A stretch of DNA of 41,735 nt, taken from a virus. Shown in pieces: positions 6,684-15,466 of this stretch. The stretch spans positions 1 through 41,735 of the IMG/VR virus record IMGVR_UViG_3300042923_000189; one strand, given 5' to 3'. Numbering within the stretch: the stretch's first letter is position 1; each line of letters begins with the position of its first letter. Both the position numbers and the translations under genes were made by a program. Under the pieces are notes generated by a model that searched no databases, had not been told where the DNA came from, and saw only the letters and a list, made by a program, of their open reading frames with translations.

Positions 6684-8123
6684 ATGAATTTTATTAACAA
6701 CATCGATGAGTTAACCAGAGAAGAAATAATCAAGATTTATATCGATGAATTTGCTGTGTCTAATCAACGCAAACTCATGATTAAGGGCGAAGAATACTAC
6801 AAGGCAGAGAATGATATCCTTGGTCGCAAAATGATCCGATATGAGGACGAGAGGCCGGTTGAGGACGAGACCAAGACAAATCACAAGCTGGCTCACGCAT
6901 TTATGCATGAACATGTCGAGGATAAGGTTAATTATCTGCTTGCTAAACCATTTACACTGGAATGCGAGGATGAAAAATACCTTAAACTGGTTAAAGACCT
7001 TCTAGGCAAGAGATACCAGCACCGGATCAAGCAACTAGGCACCGAATGCAGCAACAAAGGTATTGCATGGACATATGAGTACATAGACGCAAAGGGCAAT
7101 AAGCGGACAATGAGAGTTCCGTCTGAGCAGTGCATCCCTCTCTGGATAGATAATGATCACGAGGAGTTGCAAGCCATGATCAGATATTATCTTGTTGAGG
7201 TTTACGAGGGTAAAGAGAAAAAGGATATCACAAAAATTGAGTACCACACTCCTGAAGGTGTTGAGTATTACATGCAGGATGCGAATGGCAATGTTATCCT
7301 TGATGCGGAAATGTACCTTGATGCTCCCGGCGATGAGAATGTACTGCTTCCGCATTTTACGATTGACGATACAGACGGATCATGGGAACGCGTTCCTTTT
7401 ATTCCGTGGAAGAACAATGACTACGAACTTCCGGATCTACAATTTGTTAAGACTCTGATTGACGACTACGACCTCACCAGATCAGATGTATCTAATCTTA
7501 TTGCAGACCTCAGAGCATTAATCTATGTGCTTAAGGGATACGGCGGTGAAAGCCTTAGTCAGTTTATGAGAGACCTGGCGTATTATCATGGCATAGTGGT
7601 TGATGAGGATGGAGATGTAACTACTCTGAATCCCACAATCAACATCGAGGCTGCAGTAAAGCATTTCGAGCAGTTGTTAAAAGACATATACCGATTTGGC
7701 CAGGCAGTGGACAAGGGTCAGGATAAGATGGGTAATAGCCCTTCAGGCATTGCCCTGAAGTTCTTGTATTCTGGATTAGATCTGAAAGACAATGCCTTGG
7801 AGGACAATTTTAAATGGTCCTTTGAACAGCAGATATATTTCGTGAATAAATACATTGAGGTTAAGCGCCTTGGTAATCCTTCTAATGAGGAGATAACCAT
7901 TGTATTTAATCGAGATATTGCGATCAATGAATCCCAGACCATTACAGACTGCCAGAACAGCAAGGGCGTTATCTCTGACAAGACGATCGTAGCAAATCAT
8001 CCGTATGTTGATGATGTTGAAGAAGAGCTGAAGCAGATTGAAAAAGAGAGAAAAGCTGCAGAGGATGATCTACTTAAACAGAATGAAATTGATACCAATA
8101 ACATTGATGGAGGTGGAGAATAA
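6684..8123 (+). CDS. Portal protein (SPP1 gp6-like)
   Basis: The start at 6684 is chosen over an upstream ATG at 6651 because ACGAGGT lies just upstream and the sequence then begins MNFINNIDELTREEI, typical of SPP1-type portals. The protein (479 aa) contains the portal core with helices around residues 60-100 and 340-420 (DKMGNSPSGIALKF, a conserved patch) and an acidic C-terminal tail. Twelve copies form the ring through which DNA enters and leaves the head. The 130-base gap after terL holds short hairpins but no clear promoter. Its TAA overlaps the next ATG by one base. Confidence 0.92.
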   Translation: MNFINNIDELTREEIIKIYIDEFAVSNQRKLMIKGEEYYKAENDILGRKMIRYEDERPVEDETKTNHKLAHAFMHEHVEDKVNYLLAKPFTLECEDEKYLKLVKDLLGKRYQHRIKQLGTECSNKGIAWTYEYIDAKGNKRTMRVPSEQCIPLWIDNDHEELQAMIRYYLVEVYEGKEKKDITKIEYHTPEGVEYYMQDANGNVILDAEMYLDAPGDENVLLPHFTIDDTDGSWERVPFIPWKNNDYELPDLQFVKTLIDDYDLTRSDVSNLIADLRALIYVLKGYGGESLSQFMRDLAYYHGIVVDEDGDVTTLNPTINIEAAVKHFEQLLKDIYRFGQAVDKGQDKMGNSPSGIALKFLYSGLDLKDNALEDNFKWSFEQQIYFVNKYIEVKRLGNPSNEEITIVFNRDIAINESQTITDCQNSKGVISDKTIVANHPYVDDVEEELKQIEKERKAAEDDLLKQNEIDTNNIDGGGE

Positions 8124-10321
8124 TGATAACATTAGATATGTCGAAGAAGAATGTCGGTGCAAGAGTCAACGACAGAATGTTTTCCATTGATAACGGGATT
8201 CTCACCCTCCAGATCAATGTAGTTGATGGTGTCGGAGCATATGACCTGACAGGTAAAACCATCACCGCTATATTTGATAAAACTGGATACGAGACTCAAC
8301 CTCTAGTTCCGGTAGACGGAATAATCAATATTCCGATCACGAACGATATGATCGAGGTTGGTGAGAATATATTCAGGCTTAACTTCAGATGGGGAACATC
8401 ATCATTCGAGCAATCTCCATCCATGACCTGGTTCATTATGTCTGGTCTCGGTGGAAAAATTACATTTGAGTCAGTTAACATCGTAGGGTACCTTATATCT
8501 CAACTAAATAGTGCTAACCTCACAATCACTGAGGCTGAGAGTATAAGAAACCAGGGCGAAGGATTAAGGGATGAAGCGGAGCAGTTAAGGATTGAAGCAG
8601 AAACCACCAGGACAGAATCAGAGAGCAACAGGGACGGAGCAGAACTGGTAAGGGTAGAAAGCGAGATTGGTAGGAATGCAGCAGAGGTTGAAAGGGCGCA
8701 GTTTTATAATGACTTTAATTCGCAGTTGGCACAAATCACGACGCAAAAATCAGATGTTTCCTATGTAGATACAAAAGTTGCAGCAGTGGCAAGTGGAAGC
8801 CCAAAGGGTGTATTTTTAACACTAGTAGCATTGCAAGCTGATGCCATAGCAAATACTACGGATGGTAAAAAATCTATTTATATCGTTAAAAATCCATTCG
8901 CTGACGATAAGGATTATTGGTATTACTGGAATGGTTCCATGTGGACTGTTGGAGGAGTTTATCAAAGCACAGGTGTTGGTGACGGGACAATCAAAGGTAG
9001 CAACTTAGATAAAGAATATTCATACAAAGGGCTACTAAACGCAGGGGAAAACCTAAATACCATAGTCAATGCTGGAGCTTATTATTTCAATGCCGCAAAT
9101 GTAACTAACGAACCTACGGGTGTAACTGGTTATAATCTACTGGAAGTAATAAGGGTATACGAACGCTGGATAATTCAAAAGGTTTATGTAATCGGAACCC
9201 CTCATATCGTCTGGTACAGAAGAATCGATGGAGATACATATACCCCGACCACATGGGTAAAATCAATTAATACTTCAGCGGATGTAAAGGCATTGCTAGC
9301 TTCCGACAAACTAACTGTTTCACATTTATCAGATAATTTTTCAGATAGAGGAACGATTACAAATATAGACACCGCATATACTCAGGGAGGACATTTATTT
9401 ACTTTCGCATCTACTACAGGCACGTTCCCTTCGGATTGGGGTACTTCATCTGGCTTGCTGATTGTAGACAATACCTCAAATCGATGGATTATACAACATT
9501 TATATAGGCTTAACAATCCAGGCGTGCAATACGTTCGGCAAATAGACAAAAACACTCCAACCATTGGAGCGTGGAGTAAAATAAGCGATCTTAGACCGCT
9601 TCTAGGTAAAAAGCATTTATGTTTTGGTGACAGCTTGACCGAGGATGATGCTTATGACAACTACATTGCATCTCGAACTGGTATGACAGTTTATAATGTT
9701 GGGTTTGGTGGATGCAGAATGTCGTATCACACGACTCCTGATTATGATAAACTGTCCATGACAAAGCTTGCGGATGCTATTGTGTCGGGGGATTGGACGG
9801 CACAGGATGCAGCCGTTGCAAATTTAATAATCACAAAAAGCGATGACAATACCGCAGCATTAAACACACTTAAGTCTATTGATTTCAACACCATAAATTC
9901 CATTACAATAAACTATGGAACAAATGATTTTGGTGGTGGAGTGCCAATTGGAGTCAATACAGACGCAGATAGCACTACTTTTAAAGGTGCAATAAATTAT
10001 GTAGTTAGTAAGTTGCTCACAGCTTTTCCGCATTTAAAAATATTTTTTGTAACTCCTGCTTGGAGAGCGAGAATTGAAAGTGGTGACGGGAAAGATGTTG
10101 ATGTGTATCCAAACGCAAACGGAGATTTTTTAATTGAATACATTGACGCAGAAAAAGAAGTCGCAGCACTAAATAAATTACCTTGTTTAGATATGTACAG
10201 AAATTCAGGGATTAATAAATATAATCACACATTGTATTTGTCTGATGGTTTACATGGCACAGCAACAGGGTATGAATTAATTGGCAACAAGATAGCATCT
10301 TTTATAGTTGCTTCATCTTGA
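8123..10321 (+). CDS. BppU-type receptor-binding fibre with SGNH esterase domain
   Basis: The 732-residue protein has four parts. Residues about 1-135 resemble the BppU/baseplate upper protein N-terminal domain (TLQINVVDGVGAYDLTGKT). Residues about 140-200 are a heptad coiled coil with repeated EAE/ESE units. Residues about 300-490 hold two knob-like repeats, each with a W-I-[IV]-Q element. From about 495, an SGNH hydrolase shows GDSLT (block I), NVGFGG, the NYGTND block, and DGLH near the C terminus. This should trimerise and deacetylate surface glycan. It is oddly placed between portal and minor head genes, where no fibre is expected. A terminator follows directly. Confidence 0.85.
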   Translation: MITLDMSKKNVGARVNDRMFSIDNGILTLQINVVDGVGAYDLTGKTITAIFDKTGYETQPLVPVDGIINIPITNDMIEVGENIFRLNFRWGTSSFEQSPSMTWFIMSGLGGKITFESVNIVGYLISQLNSANLTITEAESIRNQGEGLRDEAEQLRIEAETTRTESESNRDGAELVRVESEIGRNAAEVERAQFYNDFNSQLAQITTQKSDVSYVDTKVAAVASGSPKGVFLTLVALQADAIANTTDGKKSIYIVKNPFADDKDYWYYWNGSMWTVGGVYQSTGVGDGTIKGSNLDKEYSYKGLLNAGENLNTIVNAGAYYFNAANVTNEPTGVTGYNLLEVIRVYERWIIQKVYVIGTPHIVWYRRIDGDTYTPTTWVKSINTSADVKALLASDKLTVSHLSDNFSDRGTITNIDTAYTQGGHLFTFASTTGTFPSDWGTSSGLLIVDNTSNRWIIQHLYRLNNPGVQYVRQIDKNTPTIGAWSKISDLRPLLGKKHLCFGDSLTEDDAYDNYIASRTGMTVYNVGFGGCRMSYHTTPDYDKLSMTKLADAIVSGDWTAQDAAVANLIITKSDDNTAALNTLKSIDFNTINSITINYGTNDFGGGVPIGVNTDADSTTFKGAINYVVSKLLTAFPHLKIFFVTPAWRARIESGDGKDVDVYPNANGDFLIEYIDAEKEVAALNKLPCLDMYRNSGINKYNHTLYLSDGLHGTATGYELIGNKIASFIVASS

Positions 10322-10366
10322 TTCGCAATTGGATGAAATAGCGAAGCAATTGAATAACAGATCAAC

Positions 10367-10395
10367 AGAGCCAAGGCATAAGCCGAGGCTCTTTT
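10367..10395 (+). terminator. Terminator after the fibre gene
   Basis: AGAGCC pairs with GGCTCT around a 14-base loop that can pair further (AAGGC with GCC-type bases), followed by TTTT. It closes the inserted fibre gene before the minor head protein gene. Confidence 0.65.
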
Positions 10396-10416
10396 TAATG
10401 AGGATAATGAGGTATC

Positions 10417-11439
10417 ATGGCTGATAAATCATATTGGGAGAAACGACAGCTCCAGAGATACTTATCCGGAGAACAGAAGGTTGTTGACTACTATAAGGAT
10501 CTCAAGAAATCCTTCGAGCAGGCAAAGCGAGAAATTCACAAGGTTGTCAATGACTTTGTAATGAGGTATGGGGTAGAAAACAACTCTCCATCCTACACAA
10601 CTGCAATGCGTACACTCAATAAGGTTGAGATAGGCGATCTGCAAGCCTTCATAGACAAGGCAAAAGAGAATATGGGTAAATACGATCTTGAGCTCAGTAA
10701 TATGTCCATACGAGCCAGAATAACACGGTATCAGGCACTTGAGAAACAGATCGATGTAATCCTACAGCAACTGTACGGAATTGAATATCAGTATAAAGGC
10801 GAGGAAGTCCTGAAAGACATTTACTCGGATTCATATTATCAGACTTGGTTCGGGATTGATCAATACAAGGGATTTCATCAAGAGTTCGCGCAGGTATCAG
10901 CGAAGACGGTTGAGGAGCTTATCAAGTACCCATTCAACGGCGCAGACTTCTCAACCCGGCTCTGGAAGCAGAAAGCATATACACTACAGTCATTGAGTGA
11001 AAATATAACTACAATGTTGATACAGGGTAGAAACCCGAGAGTATTGGCGCCTGCATTCGCTAAGAAGTTTGCATCTTCAGAATTCGAAGCTTACCGGTTG
11101 TTACATACAGAAATGTCATTCATGGCTGAGCAAGGCTCACAGAGGGCATATAAGGAGGATGATGTCGAGAAGTATCAATGGTTAGCTACTCTGGATATGC
11201 TGACCTGTGAAGAGTGTCAAGGGATGGATAACAAGGTGTTCGATACTGGCAAGGGTATCGTCGGAGTATCAATGACACCAAAGCATCCATTATGCAGATG
11301 CACAACTATTCCTTACTACGAGGAAGACGAAGAAGAGACCAGGGTTGCAAGGGATGCCAAAGGCAAGACCTATAAGCTGCCAGCGAATGTTTCATATCCG
11401 GAATGGCTTAAGATGTATATACATGGACAGGAGGGGTAA
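10417..11439 (+). CDS. Minor head protein, SPP1 gp7/MuF family
   Basis: The 340-residue protein begins MADKSYWEKRQLQRYLSGEQ, a typical opening of SPP1-gp7/MuF-like proteins. A helical N-terminal half precedes the conserved MuF C-terminal domain with HTEMSF, then LATLDMLTCEECQGMDNKVF and PKHPLCRCTTIPYY (residues ~225-310). Cys pairs in CEEC and CRC probably bind zinc. A few copies are packaged inside the head near the portal. ATG lies at 10417 after ATGAGG. The gene is usually directly after the portal, so the fibre gene has been inserted between them. It ends one base before the peptidase start. Confidence 0.9.
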   Translation: MADKSYWEKRQLQRYLSGEQKVVDYYKDLKKSFEQAKREIHKVVNDFVMRYGVENNSPSYTTAMRTLNKVEIGDLQAFIDKAKENMGKYDLELSNMSIRARITRYQALEKQIDVILQQLYGIEYQYKGEEVLKDIYSDSYYQTWFGIDQYKGFHQEFAQVSAKTVEELIKYPFNGADFSTRLWKQKAYTLQSLSENITTMLIQGRNPRVLAPAFAKKFASSEFEAYRLLHTEMSFMAEQGSQRAYKEDDVEKYQWLATLDMLTCEECQGMDNKVFDTGKGIVGVSMTPKHPLCRCTTIPYYEEDEEETRVARDAKGKTYKLPANVSYPEWLKMYIHGQEG

Positions 11440-11440
11440 A

Positions 11441-11797
11441 GTGAAAGTTAATATTTTAGGTACTGAGTATGAGATAAATATGTATAAATACCATGACAAG
11501 CCGATATTTGAAAAGCGAGAAATTGACGGTTATTGTGATGGAACTCTGAAAGAAATTGCATATGTAGACTTATGTACTTATCCGGGATACGAGGATGTGT
11601 CTTCCGAGAAACATAGATTAATTGAGAGATTGACATTAAGACATGAGATTGTACATGCGTTTCTTAATGAAAGCGGTCTACAAGAAAGTTCTGGAAGTCC
11701 TGCGACCGGATGGGCGACGAATGAGGAAATGGTGGACTGGATAGCACTGCAGTTTCCCAAGATGCTTAAGGCTTTTCAAGAGGCTGATTGTTTATAG
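11441..11797 (+). CDS. HEXXH zinc metallopeptidase-like protein (118 aa)
   Basis: GTG 11441 follows GGAGGGG, a better start than upstream ATGs in the same frame. Residues around 65-75 read LRHEIVHAFLNESG, a clear HEXXH zinc-peptidase motif, with a candidate third ligand in NEEMVDW about 25 residues later (gluzincin-like). The rest is short, so it is a minimal catalytic domain with an alpha/beta N terminus. It sits between the minor head protein and the scaffold. It could process scaffold or head proteins, or be an injected enzyme; this is inference, as I see no described role. The HExxH spacing is intact. Confidence 0.7.
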   Translation: MKVNILGTEYEINMYKYHDKPIFEKREIDGYCDGTLKEIAYVDLCTYPGYEDVSSEKHRLIERLTLRHEIVHAFLNESGLQESSGSPATGWATNEEMVDWIALQFPKMLKAFQEADCL

Positions 11798-12027
11798 AGA
11801 GGCGGTGATCCGATTATCTCCCTGTGAGATGCTGGGTTAATACGTCTTATTTTTATGCGCCACCGAATAATGCTGATACTTAAATGGACAGCACCGCTCA
11901 GGCTTCACGGCGCTTAACTCATGTCCGAAATGACATTTAAACTAATCATGTCTTGCAGGCAGACGTTAAAACACTGTATCGCAGTGGAGACACCACAATT
12001 AAAAACTCAGCGATCGAAAGGAGCAAT
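11798..12027 (+). other. Untranslated leader before scaffold and capsid genes, possibly structured
   Basis: About 230 bases have no gene. Upstream in-frame codons of the scaffold frame exist, but the ribosome binding site points to ATG 12028. Pairing segments include GCGCC (about 11857) with GGCGC (about 11911), and GGCGGTG near 11803 with CACCGCT near 11893. GC is higher than in neighbouring AT-rich spacers. A structured RNA or attenuator before the highly expressed capsid genes is possible. No promoter is obvious. Confidence 0.4.
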
Positions 12028-12675
12028 ATGGAATTTTTAAAAGCAATACTAGGTGATAAGTATCCGGAATTTGAAGCGGCTATCACTGCATATAACGCAT
12101 TACCAGAAAACAAGGATAAACCGGTTAAACTTGCTGATCTGGGAAGCGGCGAATATGTTGGTATCGGCAAGTACAATACTCTTGTAACCGAGAAAGATGG
12201 TATCCAGGAGAAGCTTACTACAGCCGAGGGAACGATAGCAACTCTGAAGAAGGATAACAAAGACAATGAAACACTGCAGCAGACAATCAAGACCCATGAA
12301 GGTACGATCGATACGTTGAAAACTACCTACGAGGGCAAGATTAAGGAGCTAAAGATTGATGCAGAGATTCAGAAGAAGCTAACCGGTGCTAAATATCCGG
12401 AGTTATTGGCTACGAAGTTTGATCGCAATAAATTAGTTGTCGGAGCCGATGGAACCGTTACCGGTATCGATGAACAGCTTACAGGTATCAAAGAAGCTTA
12501 CAAGGATTTCTTCACAGTCGATGTTAAGGGCGGTGATCCAAACAATAGAACAAAAACCCCTCCGGCTGGCGGCAAGAACCCTTGGAGCAAGGAACATTTT
12601 AACTTGACAGAGCAGGGTAAGCTCCTAACAGAGAATCCCGATCTGGCTAAACAATATATGGCTATGGCCAAATAG
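12028..12675 (+). CDS. Capsid scaffolding protein (GP20-like)
   Basis: ATG 12028 follows AAAGGAG. The 215-residue protein opens MEFLKAILGDKYPEFEAAI and is followed by a long charged coiled coil (about residues 60-125, rich in Lys, Glu, Thr), then a helical C terminus with LTEQGKLLTENPDLAKQYMAMAK. This is the layout of GP20-type phage scaffolds, with an N-terminal anchor, a coiled-coil rod and a C-terminal capsid-binding helix. It guides prohead assembly and is then removed. It lies directly before the major capsid gene, the usual order. Confidence 0.88.
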   Translation: MEFLKAILGDKYPEFEAAITAYNALPENKDKPVKLADLGSGEYVGIGKYNTLVTEKDGIQEKLTTAEGTIATLKKDNKDNETLQQTIKTHEGTIDTLKTTYEGKIKELKIDAEIQKKLTGAKYPELLATKFDRNKLVVGADGTVTGIDEQLTGIKEAYKDFFTVDVKGGDPNNRTKTPPAGGKNPWSKEHFNLTEQGKLLTENPDLAKQYMAMAK

Positions 12676-12692
12676 AAAAGGAGATATAAATT

Positions 12693-13646
12693 ATGGCGAA
12701 GACTCAAATTGCAGATATTATCGTACCTCAGGTGTTTAATCCCTACGTTATTCAGAGAACAGCAGAATTATCCGCATTATCTCAGGCAGGTATCATCTCT
12801 AGCAATCCGGAGCTGGACGCACTTGCTACGGCAGGCGGCAAACTCATTAACATGCCATTCTGGAACGATTTAACCGGAGATGATGAAGTGTTATCTGACT
12901 CCGGAGCTCTTACACCTCAAAAGATCACCGCAGGTCAGGATGTTGCAGCATTGTATATGAGAGGTAAGGCATGGAGCACAAACGACTTAGCAAAGGCTAT
13001 TTCTGGCTCTGATCCTATGGCCGCTATCGGAGATTTAGTAGCTACATACTGGGCAAGACGTAGACAGGCGCTTTTGTTTTCTATGTTAAAAGGCGTTTTC
13101 GCAAGTACAGCAATGGCTGCAGATCACTTGCTTGACGTATCCGCAATTTCTGGTGGCGATACATTAACAGGAAATACCTTTATCGACGCATTAACATTAC
13201 TCGGCGATGCAGCCGGAAAGATCACTGCAGTTGGTATGCACTCTGCAGCTTATGCATCCCTACAGAAATTAAACCTGATTGACTTTATTCCTGACTCCCA
13301 GGGTGTTGTGAATATTCCTACATATATGGGTAAGAGAGTTATCGTTGATGATGGCTGCCCTGTAGCTGCAGGAGTTTACACCACTTACCTATTTGGTGAG
13401 GGAGCAATCGGCTTAGGTAATGGGTCTGCTCCGGTTCCTACCGAGACAGATCGCGACTCTTTAGCAGGTGACGATATACTGATCAACAGACAGCATTTCA
13501 TTCTTCATCCAAGAGGTGTTAAGTTCAACAGTGCTTCAGTGGCTGGATCTTCTCCAACCAATGCAGAGGCTGAGATGGCTGCTAACTGGACAAGAGTATA
13601 CGAAAAGAAGAATGTTCGTATCCTTAAGTTCATTCATAAGATCTAA
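12693..13646 (+). CDS. Major capsid protein
   Basis: The 317-residue product begins MAKTQIADIIVPQVFNPYVI and contains the patterns of Firmicutes phage coat proteins of the HK97 fold: an N-arm, the GGKLINMPFWNDLTGDDEVL segment, a spine helix around residues 105-125 (YWARRRQALLFSMLKG), a P-domain with GMHSAAYASLQKLNLIDF, and a C-terminal A-domain with ILHPRGVKF. The AAAGGAGATATA ribosome binding site is strong, fitting high expression. It forms the head shell in several hundred copies with the scaffold as template. Confidence 0.93.
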   Translation: MAKTQIADIIVPQVFNPYVIQRTAELSALSQAGIISSNPELDALATAGGKLINMPFWNDLTGDDEVLSDSGALTPQKITAGQDVAALYMRGKAWSTNDLAKAISGSDPMAAIGDLVATYWARRRQALLFSMLKGVFASTAMAADHLLDVSAISGGDTLTGNTFIDALTLLGDAAGKITAVGMHSAAYASLQKLNLIDFIPDSQGVVNIPTYMGKRVIVDDGCPVAAGVYTTYLFGEGAIGLGNGSAPVPTETDRDSLAGDDILINRQHFILHPRGVKFNSASVAGSSPTNAEAEMAANWTRVYEKKNVRILKFIHKI

Positions 13647-13658
13647 GGAGGAACGACT

Positions 13659-14120
13659 ATGTCAAAGATTGATCAATTCAATGATCACACTTATGTAGGT
13701 CCGGATTATTTCGAGTACATGAGACAGGTCGAAAATGGTCTTGCAGGGGATATCGTGCTATCTGTAACTCCTGCCACTCCCGGATCATCGGCTGCTGCTG
13801 TTGCGGCAGCTATTGCTGGTGCTGCTGGAAAATTCGTCAGAACTGTTAAGTTCGAACTGAAGGATGCAGCCGGCAACATTCATACATGGTTCAATGGCGC
13901 CATTGCTCTCACAATTGCCGAGGCTACAGTAGGAAACGGCGTGGCTGCAATCGCAGGCTCCGCAACTGGTGTAACTCTGACTGAGGGCGTTGGAAGTATC
14001 AACATTGAATACACAGGAGTATGGGCAGCTGCAGACACATCCACATTAACAACAACCCAGAGGGATATAGTTGGTGTCACCATTGCTGCTAAAACCTCCA
14101 AGGATACACTTATAGCATAG
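13659..14120 (+). CDS. Probable head decoration or fibre protein (153 aa)
   Basis: It starts 13 bases after the capsid gene with a GGAGGAACG site. The N terminus is short and hydrophilic, followed by an Ala/Gly/Thr/Val-rich segment (residues ~35-150) with repeating beta-strand character (for example a GNGVAAIAGSATGVTLTEG stretch). It has no Cys. The size, composition and position immediately after the capsid suggest an immunoglobulin-like head decoration protein. No specific family is recognised; an alternative is a head-tail joining component. Confidence 0.6.
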   Translation: MSKIDQFNDHTYVGPDYFEYMRQVENGLAGDIVLSVTPATPGSSAAAVAAAIAGAAGKFVRTVKFELKDAAGNIHTWFNGAIALTIAEATVGNGVAAIAGSATGVTLTEGVGSINIEYTGVWAAADTSTLTTTQRDIVGVTIAAKTSKDTLIA

Positions 14121-14133
14121 GAGGTGCAACAAT

Positions 14134-14343
14134 ATGAGTGCAACAGCATTTCAGAGGCTGAGACGTGAGATTGAGGCAAAGAAGCTTGCAGAAGTAATGG
14201 CGGAGCAGGAAGATTCGGAGAATGAGCAGTCTGAAGGACCAACAAAGAAACAAATCATGGAACTGCTAAAAGAAAAAGGTATTAAATTTAATAACAGAGA
14301 TAACAAAGAGACATTATCGAAACTGTTAGAGGGCGCTGAGTAA
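14134..14343 (+). CDS. Small HeH/LEM-like domain protein (69 aa)
   Basis: ATG 14134 follows GGAGGTG. Residues 1-30 are a charged helix, then an acidic linker, and the last ~32 residues (PTKKQIMELLKEKG, NRDNKETLSKLL) resemble a HeH/LEM-type helix-extension-helix. In phages, this domain is often fused to head-tail connector-related proteins. It sits in the usual slot between decoration protein and connector. A terminator hairpin overlaps its stop codon. Confidence 0.65.
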   Translation: MSATAFQRLRREIEAKKLAEVMAEQEDSENEQSEGPTKKQIMELLKEKGIKFNNRDNKETLSKLLEGAE

Positions 14344-14359
14344 TCAGCGCTCTTCTTTT
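14331..14359 (+). terminator. Terminator overlapping the end of the HeH-like gene
   Basis: GCGCTGA at 14333-14339 and TCAGCGC at 14344-14350 form a perfect 7-bp stem around the stop codon, followed by TCTTCTTTT. It would reduce read-through from capsid genes to connector and tail genes. Confidence 0.7.
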
Positions 14360-14376
14360 GAAGGGAGTTGATGCTA

Positions 14377-14718
14377 GTGCTAAACACAGAATTCATGCAG
14401 TTAGTTAAAGACAATTTGAATATTGTCGACAATACCAAGGATTTAATTGTTAGTGACATAATGCTTGAGATGATGAGCTACTGCAATCTCTCAGAACTAA
14501 CCGAGACGATGGAGCCATTCGCAAGGAAGAAAGTTAAGGCTATTATCGATTACGAAGCAGAGAACGGTTCTTCCGTTGTATTCGATGTTAAATCTCTTAA
14601 AGAGGGCGATACATCCATTACCTATAATGTGGATGCAGATCACTCCAGAGAAACCGTGTACGGACTGTCTAAGAAGGATAAGGAAAGCCTTCGGAAGTTT
14701 AGGAGGTTGTCGAAATGA
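14377..14718 (+). CDS. Head-tail connector protein (gp6-like)
   Basis: I favour GTG 14377, nine bases after GGGAG; ATG 14371 is an alternative but spacing would be only three bases. The ~113-residue protein is mainly helical, with DNLNIVDNTKDLIVSDIMLEMMSYC and FARKKVKAIIDYEA helices. This fits HK97 gp6-like connectors, which form the ring under the portal. A beta-rich segment (residues ~80-95) and a basic C-terminal helix follow. The stop overlaps the next start. Confidence 0.7.
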   Translation: MLNTEFMQLVKDNLNIVDNTKDLIVSDIMLEMMSYCNLSELTETMEPFARKKVKAIIDYEAENGSSVVFDVKSLKEGDTSITYNVDADHSRETVYGLSKKDKESLRKFRRLSK

Positions 14719-15053
14719 GTGTATTTGAAAGACTTTGGAAAGATACAATGGATATTTTCCGGAATACTGAGACCGTTGTTGATGATGTAACCAAGAACTC
14801 AGAATCACTTATCCTATCCGGGCAGAAATGCCATTACAGTGGCGGCTCATTGGCTGATACAGGCGAGAATGGTGTTCCGGTGTTAATTAACTCACACACT
14901 CTCTTTTGTGGACTGAATACGGTCAAAAATGGAGATAGAGTGGTTGTTACACAGCGTAGGAGCGGAGCCATTGTATCACTGAGAGTCGGTGAGGGGTTTC
15001 CGTATGGTGGCGGTATGCAATATTCCGTCAAGATGGAAGGTGAGACCGCTTGA
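14715..15053 (+). CDS. Head completion/closure protein (112 aa)
   Basis: Short helical N terminus (FERLWKDTMDIFRNTETV), then a beta-rich body with GQKCHYSGGSL, NSHTLFCGL and NGDRVVVTQRRSGAIV, a layout seen in Firmicutes phage head-closure proteins that sit between connector and tail terminator. ATG 14715 overlaps the previous stop and follows GGAGG. Assignment comes mainly from order: connector, this, HK97-gp10-like, tail terminator, sheath. Confidence 0.65.
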   Translation: MSVFERLWKDTMDIFRNTETVVDDVTKNSESLILSGQKCHYSGGSLADTGENGVPVLINSHTLFCGLNTVKNGDRVVVTQRRSGAIVSLRVGEGFPYGGGMQYSVKMEGETA

Positions 15054-15466
15054 TAAATAACTATCAGCATAACCGTAAAGAAATAGATAACTTCCGTAAA
15101 CAGCTAAAAGCTATGCTGGGTGACATATCCGATATCGATGCCAAGATATTGACCACTGCTGTTAATAAAGGCGTTGCCAGTGCTAAGCGAAACACTCCGG
15201 TGGACACAGGCTTCATGCGCAAGATGTGGGGTGCTACTCCGGTGAGAAAGAAGAAGCGCCGGGGAGCAGAAAAAGCTATGTACAATGCAGCCGATTATTC
15301 ATCATTTGTTAACGATGGTCACAGAACAGTAAATCAAGCCGGTGAGACTACTGGATGGGTGGAAGGGCAACATCAGATCGAAACAGCTGAGAAAGCCGTA
15401 AGGCGGTCGCTTAAGCAGGAATTTGCCAAAGAGGTAGAAAGGGTGAGTAAAAAGTATGATAAGTAG
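15050..15466 (+). CDS. HK97 gp10-family tail completion protein
   Basis: A TTG start (15050) overlaps the previous TGA, in the AGGTGAGACCGC context. The 138-residue protein contains the typical HK97-gp10 segment NKGVASAKRNTPVDTGFMRKMWGATPVR and a later YSSFVNDGHRT. It is a head-to-tail joining protein, positively charged with a helical C terminus. Its 3' end overlaps the tail terminator gene by 11 bases. Confidence 0.85.
   Translation: MINNYQHNRKEIDNFRKQLKAMLGDISDIDAKILTTAVNKGVASAKRNTPVDTGFMRKMWGATPVRKKKRRGAEKAMYNAADYSSFVNDGHRTVNQAGETTGWVEGQHQIETAEKAVRRSLKQEFAKEVERVSKKYDK

Noticed and set aside
11953-12027. Longer scaffold start at 11953
   Set aside because: ATG 12028 has AAAGGAG at correct spacing and begins the conserved part; the upstream part is not scaffold-like.
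13880-14459. Minus-strand frames opposite decoration and HeH genes
   Set aside because: Leu/Ser-rich antisense shadows without ribosome binding sites.
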